DNA of 64,000 bases, taken from the NCBI GenBank assembly GCA_963813315.1, contig CAWEYO010000015.1:62001-126000 (forward strand), in the 5' to 3' direction. This document shows positions 59,758-64,000 of the stretch, piece by piece (the first letter of the stretch is position 1; every line of letters begins with the position of its first letter). A program made the position numbers and the translations under genes. Origin of the DNA: CAWEYO01 sp963813315. GTDB lineage: Bacteria > Pseudomonadota > Alphaproteobacteria > Rhizobiales > Rhizobiaceae. The notes below the pieces were generated by a model. That model saw only the letters and a list, made by a program, of their open reading frames with translations, ran no database searches and had not been told where the DNA came from.

Positions 59758-61177
59758 TCACGCAAGGTGCAGCCACCACGAAGCCAGGCTGAGGAAAACC
59801 AGGAACCCGGTAACGTCGGTGACCATAGTCGTGAAGATCGACGACGAGATCGCCGGGTCGGCGCCGGATCGATGGAGAAGGAGCGGGATGAGTATCCCGG
59901 CAAGCGCGGCTGCCAGCATGTTGATGACCATCGCCGCCGCGATAACCAAACCGAGGTTCGCGTTCTGGAACCAACCCCCCGCTATGAAATCCCAGCAGCA
60001 GCGCGACAATGGCTCCGTTCAGCAGACCGACCATCACTTCTCGCCGGATGACACGGCCGGCATTGTAGATGTCGAGGTCGCGGGTTGCCAACGCGCGAAC
60101 GGTTACCGTCATGGTCTGCGTTCCCGCATTGCCGCCGAGGGAGGCAACGATCGGCATCAATGCCGCCAATGCCACCATCTGCTCAATCGTCGCGCCGAAC
60201 ATGCTGATAACCGAAGCCGACACAAAGGCCGTGGCAAGGTTGACCAGCAGCCACGGCACGCGCGAGCGCGACGTCTCGACAACCGTGTCGGAAAGTTCTT
60301 CGTCGCCGACACCGCCCATGCGCAACAGGTCCTCCTCGGCCTCTTGCTGGATGACATCGACCACGTCATCGATGGTCAGAATGCCCACCAAACGATCGTT
60401 CTCGTCCACGACCGCCGCCGAGAGAAGATCATACTGCTCGAATTCCCGCGCCGCCTCTTCCTGGTCCATAGTGGCAGGGATGGCGTGCCGGGTTTCATGC
60501 GTGATCTCTTCGATCCTGACCGAGCGCTGGGTGCGCAGGATCTGGTCCAGATCCACGGCGCCGAGCAGCCTGAACGTCGGGTCGATGACGTATATCTGCG
60601 TGAACCTGTCCGGCAGGTTCACGTCTTCCCGCATGTAGTCGATGGTCTGTCCTACCGTCCAGAACGGTGGAACGGCCACGAACTCCGTCTGCATTCGCCG
60701 GCCGGCCGTCTCTTCAGGGTATTCAAGTGCGCGCTTCAGCCTGATCCGCTCCGTGAACGGCAGCTGGGCCAGAATCTCGTCCTGGTCCTCCTGGTCGAGA
60801 TCCTCGAGGATGTAGACGGCGTCGTCGGAATCGAGTTCCTGGACCGCCTGGGCAATCTGGTCGTTCGGCAGATTGTCGACGATGTCGAGGCGGATCGCCT
60901 CGTCGACTTCGGTGAGCGCGGAGAAGTCGAAATCCGATCCCATCAGCTCGACCAGAGCGCGGCGCTGTTCGGGATGCAGCGCTTCGAGCAGATCGCCGAG
61001 TTCCGACTGGTGAAGCCGGGAAACGTCGTGCTTCAGCGCAAGGGTGTCGCGGTCTGCGATCGCTGCCCCGATATGGGCGAGGAACGACGACCGGATTGCC
61101 CCGTCATCGCCGTAGATGTCCGCGCCCTTGACGTCGGCTGCCTCGGCGCCGGGCACATGAATTTCGTTGCTTTCCAA
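59758..61177 (-). CDS. mgtE: Magnesium transporter MgtE, single-base frameshift
   Basis: The corrected product is about 472 residues, starting at a TTG at 61177 (SNEIHVPGAEAADVKG) with GGAGG upstream. The MgtE N domain (LHPEQRRALVELMGSDFDFS) and the two CBS domains (EFVAVPPFWTVGQTIDYMRE, LLSAAVVDENDRLVGILTID) are followed by five membrane helices with the filter PIVASLGGNAGTQTMTVTVR. Near 59988 one extra base breaks the frame after LLLGF. The shifted frame continues AGGWFQNANLGLVIAAAMVI to SLASWWLHLA and stops at 59758. MgtE takes up Mg2+. Without correction, the frame runs into the downstream MerR gene. Confidence 0.9.
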
Positions 61178-61407
61178 CGCCGCCTCCGTGGGACTTGTCG
61201 GGCGAATCGCATCAGGTCTATCGCGCGCGGCTTCGGAATACAAAACCAAATACGGCGGCGAACGCACCACGCCCACGCGAGGCGCGCGGTATGGAGCGGC
61301 GGGATTGCTTGACGTCTATCCCGTGGCCGATTCGCTTCCCGGCGAAAAGCCAACGCGGCCGCGGAACCGATTGTTGTGGGAGAACAGAACGGCCGGCAAT
61401 GGCGCCG

Positions 61408-61655
61408 CCCTTGTTGGTCGTGTAGTTAAGCTTATGGGGGACGGCGCGCTCGTGGAGTTTGGCTCTGTCGTCGATGCGGTTGCGTGTGCGGTTGCGGTAC
61501 AGCAAGGCGTAGCTGCCCGTCAGGAGGATGCCTCGACGGAAAGCCGCATCATGTTCCGAATCGGCATCAATCTCGGCGACGTAGTGGTCGAAGGTGGCGA
61601 CCTGTTACTGAGAGCAAGCACAACGGCCTCACTTCGATCGGCGAGCATCGAATGA
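61408..61655 (+). pseudogene. Class III cyclase fragment
   Basis: About 65 codons read LVGRVVKLMGDGALVEFGSV, ACAVAVQQGVAARQEDASTE and IMFRIGINLGDVVVEGGDLL, the centre of a cyclase catalytic domain with the metal Asp in MGDG. The first metal motif and everything after GGDLL, including GVNVAAR, are missing, and the ends run into unrelated sequence. It is a remnant of a third cyclase-TPR paralogue. The 61178-61407 gap before it shows nothing else. Confidence 0.8.
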
Positions 61656-61791
61656 TCACATTGCTGTACACTCGCTAGTCGACCGCGGGTGAGGAAACCC
61701 GGCTACGTCTCCGCGAATTCGCCTGCTGCTTCCCAATGCCTGGCTTCAACAACGGTAATATCCATTCAGTGAGTTCTGACGAGGAGGTACC

Positions 61792-62967
61792 ATGTCCGAT
61801 ATCCATCGCCGCGACGTTCTGGCAGGAACCGTGGGTTTCGCGGCCGCAGTTCTGACGACGTTAAAACCGGCCGAGGCCGGCGATGCGAGCTTCATGAACA
61901 ACGTCCCCGATCCATTGTTGTCCGGCAATGAATTGCCGACGTTCAAATTTGCACTCGAAAGGTCTCCAGGTAAGGTCATCGACAAGAGCTTCGGGAAGGA
62001 AGCGACGGTCACCCAACTTCCGATTTCCAAAGGCATTGCGGGAGTCTCGATGCGGCTCGAACCCGGGGCGATGCGGGAACTTCACTGGCACGCAACAGCG
62101 GCGGAGTGGGCTTTCGTGATGGAAGGTCGCGTTCGGACCACCGTGATTGATCCGCAGGGGTATGCCGAGACGAACGATTTCGACGCGGGCGACGTCTGGT
62201 ATTTCCCCCGTGGACACGGTCACATGCTGCAGTGCCTCGGCGAACGGCCCTGTCATTTCATTCTCATCTTCGACAATGGATACTTCTCCGAATTCGGCAC
62301 GTTCAGCATTACCGACTGGATCGGCCACACCCCAAAGCCGCTCTTGGCCAGAAACTTCGGTCTGCCGGAAGCAGCTTTCGATGCATTCCCAAACGATGAG
62401 GTGTACTTTGCACGCGGGCCCGTGCCGCCCGCGATTCCGCCGGCCCCGCTGCAAGGTTGGAAACTTCCGCCGGAGACGCACAAATATCGTCTCCTCGCGC
62501 AGACACCGCACGGGGTCTATGGCGGTGGCCGCGAGTGGCGGGTCGATGCCAGTCGATTTCCGATCTCGAAGACGATCTCCGGCGTCGTCCTCGACTTGGA
62601 CCCCGGGGCGTTACGCGAGTTGCATTGGCATCCCAATGCCGACGAGTGGCAATATATTATCGACGGTGAGGTGAACGTCACCCTGTTCGGGTCGCACGGG
62701 CGGTTCCGCATCGAGACCTTGGAGAAGGGAGATGTTGCGTACATTCCGCAAGGGTACGGACACTCGATTGAAAATGTGGGCGATAAACAAAGCCGCATCC
62801 TGATTGGGCTCAACGCTGGGACCTATGAGTCGATAGACCTGTCGCAGTGGATTGCGGGCAACTCCGCCGATGTGTTGGCCACTAACTTCGGCCAACCGCC
62901 AGATTCGTTTGCGAAGTTTCCCCACTTTGACGTGTTCGTTACCGGCAAGGATGGCTCCAACAAATAG
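61792..62967 (+). CDS. Bicupin oxalate decarboxylase-like protein
   Basis: 391 residues from the ATG at 61792, behind GAGGAGGTACC. The N-terminus is a Tat-type leader (HRRDVLAGTVGFAAAVLTTL). The first cupin carries the manganese motif RELHWHATAAEWAFVMEGRV with the later His in HGHMLQCLGE. The second carries RELHWHPNADEWQYIIDGEV with HSIENV. Both sets of three His and one Glu are complete. Oxalate decarboxylases split oxalate to formate and CO2. The lid loop that separates decarboxylase from oxidase was not readable with certainty. It is the only intact gene among remnants. Confidence 0.9.
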   Translation: MSDIHRRDVLAGTVGFAAAVLTTLKPAEAGDASFMNNVPDPLLSGNELPTFKFALERSPGKVIDKSFGKEATVTQLPISKGIAGVSMRLEPGAMRELHWHATAAEWAFVMEGRVRTTVIDPQGYAETNDFDAGDVWYFPRGHGHMLQCLGERPCHFILIFDNGYFSEFGTFSITDWIGHTPKPLLARNFGLPEAAFDAFPNDEVYFARGPVPPAIPPAPLQGWKLPPETHKYRLLAQTPHGVYGGGREWRVDASRFPISKTISGVVLDLDPGALRELHWHPNADEWQYIIDGEVNVTLFGSHGRFRIETLEKGDVAYIPQGYGHSIENVGDKQSRILIGLNAGTYESIDLSQWIAGNSADVLATNFGQPPDSFAKFPHFDVFVTGKDGSNK

Positions 62968-63150
62968 GTTCGCCGCGGAGTTGGTGTCGAGGGTAACGGT
63001 ATCGATGCCGTTGCTCTGCTGCCATTGGTAGGACACCGATCCCGGCAGCACGACCGCATTGGTCGCCGAGGTCGCCAACGCCTGGTTTGCACGCCAGCGT
63101 CCCGGCGGCAATGGCATTGCCGTTCAGGTCGACCATCTCGTGGCCGACGA
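62965..63150 (-). pseudogene. Fragment of a large extracellular Ca-binding-repeat-type protein
   Basis: On the minus strand one frame reads VVGHEMVDLNGNAIAAGTLA and another, after a shift near 63105, reads ATSATNAVVLPGSVSYQWQQ then SNGIDTVTLDTNSAANLF. The SYQWQQSN pattern is typical of repeats in large secreted RTX-like or peroxidase-like proteins. Only about 60 codons remain. Confidence 0.5.
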
Positions 63151-63362
63151 CGTTGATCGACCACATCCGGGGCGAGCAGGGCCGCCTTGATATCCTGGTG
63201 AATGACATTTGGGGCGGCGGGGAGCTTTTCGAATGGAGCAAGCCGGTCTGGGACCATGATCTGCAGAACGGACTGCGCATGCTCAGGCTCGGTGTCGATA
63301 CGCATCTGATCACGGCCCACTTTCTTGGGCCGGAGGTCGGTCAAGCGAAGATCAATCTCTAG
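63147..63362 (+). pseudogene. Short-chain dehydrogenase fragment
   Basis: The plus frame reads LIDHIRGEQGRLDILVNDIW, GGGELFEWSKPVWDHDLQNG, then LGVDTHLITAHFL and stops at 63360-63362. That is the central NAD-binding part of an SDR (LDILVND). The Rossmann start and the Tyr-Lys active site are missing. Confidence 0.7.
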
Positions 63363-63739
63363 TCCCAGCGGTTGGCGTTCTTCGGAAAACCGGGACGCTG
63401 TACCCGTACGACACAGAAGCGTTGGCCGGTGGGCGCCTGCATCACCACCCAGCGCTCCAGGCGGTCCGCGACTTTGGCGCCTAGTTTCTCCAGGCGCGTC
63501 ACTTCGGCAGGGATGTCATCCGTCTCGATGTCGATGTGGACGCGACTTTCGTGGTCGACGCGTTGGATCTGCACGATGGGCTCATCGGGTGGGGTCTCCA
63601 GCATGCGGTAATTGCCGCGGCTGCCCGTATGGCTGGGGTCCACGGGGCGACCCAGCGCCTCGCCCCAGAAGCGGGCGGCCTCATCCACATTGGAGGTTTT
63701 GCAGTCGATCAGCACGGCGCAGAGACGGGAATGGTGCAT
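63359..63739 (-). CDS. VOC-family protein
   Basis: 126 residues from the ATG at 63739. VOC fold of the glyoxalase-like subgroup: LCAVLIDCKTSNVDEAARFW, GEALGRPVDPSHTGSRGNYR, VHIDIETDDIPAEVTRLEKL and WVVMQAPTGQRFCVVRVQ. The His of VHIDIE is the usual metal position. Enzyme or binding protein cannot be decided. It overlaps the SDR fragment on the other strand by four bases and is intact. Confidence 0.85.
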   Translation of the reverse strand: MHHSRLCAVLIDCKTSNVDEAARFWGEALGRPVDPSHTGSRGNYRMLETPPDEPIVQIQRVDHESRVHIDIETDDIPAEVTRLEKLGAKVADRLERWVVMQAPTGQRFCVVRVQRPGFPKNANRWD

Positions 63740-63772
63740 ATCAATGGGCCTTCATGAGAACCGGCGAATTTC

Positions 63773-64000
63773 ATGATAACGGAAGTCCCCGGGTCCGCCA
63801 TCGATCGTTTGGCACCGGCTGCCGCCCGGATCGGCCGGACGCATTCGAGCATATCGAATACGAATACTATCAGTCCGAGGCGCCGACTAGTACTCAGCAA
63901 GACGGTCATCACCTCAAACCCGGCTATCAAGAAAATCGGCGACGAGACGATTGTATTCGCCAGCAGCGCCGTGGGTGTGCAGAAGCTGCGCCTAACCGGC
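63773..64000 (+). CDS. Possible start of a gene running off the window
   Basis: An ATG at 63773 opens a frame of 76 codons with no stop up to the edge. The first 45 residues (MITEVPGSAIDRLAPAAARI) look low in coding quality; the last 30 (TSNPAIKKIGDETIVFASSA) look better. No clear ribosome-binding site precedes the ATG. I do not recognise it; it may be a remnant or the N-terminus of a gene to the right. Confidence 0.25.
   Translation, partial: MITEVPGSAIDRLAPAAARIGRTHSSISNTNTISPRRRLVLSKTVITSNPAIKKIGDETIVFASSAVGVQKLRLTG

Noticed and set aside
59234..61276. A 680-residue MgtE-MerR fusion protein
   Set aside because: The join arises from one extra base near 59988. The normal MgtE end is in the adjacent frame and MerR has its own ATG at 59638.
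59345..61312. 655-codon plus-strand frame opposite mgtE and merR
   Set aside because: Antisense shadow in GC-rich DNA. The minus strand carries complete MgtE and MerR motifs.

Overview
The window is about 60% GC and reads as chromosome of an alphaproteobacterium of the order Hyphomicrobiales (Rhizobiales), most like Mesorhizobium, Aminobacter and other Phyllobacteriaceae. The evidence is a circularly permuted two-piece tmRNA gene whose tag is ANDNYAEARLAA, four RIME-type double-palindrome repeats, the block thyA-folA-hflK-hflC-DUF2065-Do protease, divergent miaA/serB, and a BA14K-family protein. No tRNA, rRNA, CRISPR array, phage gene or transposase was seen.

Layout. 1-13.3 kb is an accessory region rich in cyclic-nucleotide functions. 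It has two class III cyclases with TPR tails (both frameshifted), an intact class III cyclase next to a patatin-like phospholipase with a cyclic-nucleotide-binding (CNB) domain, a MscS-type channel with a CNB-like tail, small-molecule enzymes (SDR, alpha/beta hydrolase, cupin, VOC) and several gene remnants. 13.6-18.5 kb is a nitrite-respiration cluster: an NnrR-type Crp/Fnr regulator, pseudoazurin, NnrS, copper nitrite reductase NirK and NirV. Two near-identical TTTGCG-N4-C(G/A)CAAA operators precede pseudoazurin and nirK. 18.7-23.1 kb holds small unlinked genes (YciI, PilZ, BA14K, a nuclease-family protein, Nudix, L,D-transpeptidase). 23.7-32.5 kb is a one-direction block: AspT/YidE-type antiporter, large Orn/Lys/Arg-type decarboxylase, porin, a 28-codon ORF, AI-2E-family permease and a second AspT-type antiporter. 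It looks like a decarboxylation/exchange (acid-stress or energy) system.

32.6-64 kb is mostly core genome: PhzF, a trypsin-like protease with a small partner, ilvC with a TetR regulator, kup, pdxJ, a RecD-like helicase, a LysE exporter, ilvH/ilvI behind a leader-peptide attenuator, a diguanylate cyclase, miaA/serB, the Do protease-hflCK-folA-thyA block, ssrA beside sspB, a DUF1624 acyltransferase-like protein, an isoprenylcysteine methyltransferase-like protein, MerR and MgtE. The last 2.5 kb is a mosaic of gene fragments around an intact bicupin oxalate decarboxylase-like gene.

Two genome-wide features recur. At least four families of small dispersed repeats fill intergenic gaps. At least seven genes that otherwise look intact carry a single-base indel (cyclase 1, VOC, cyclase 2, nnrR, nirK, antiporter 1, mgtE), so either the assembly has indel errors or these loci are decaying. 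The two cyclases break at exactly the same codon.
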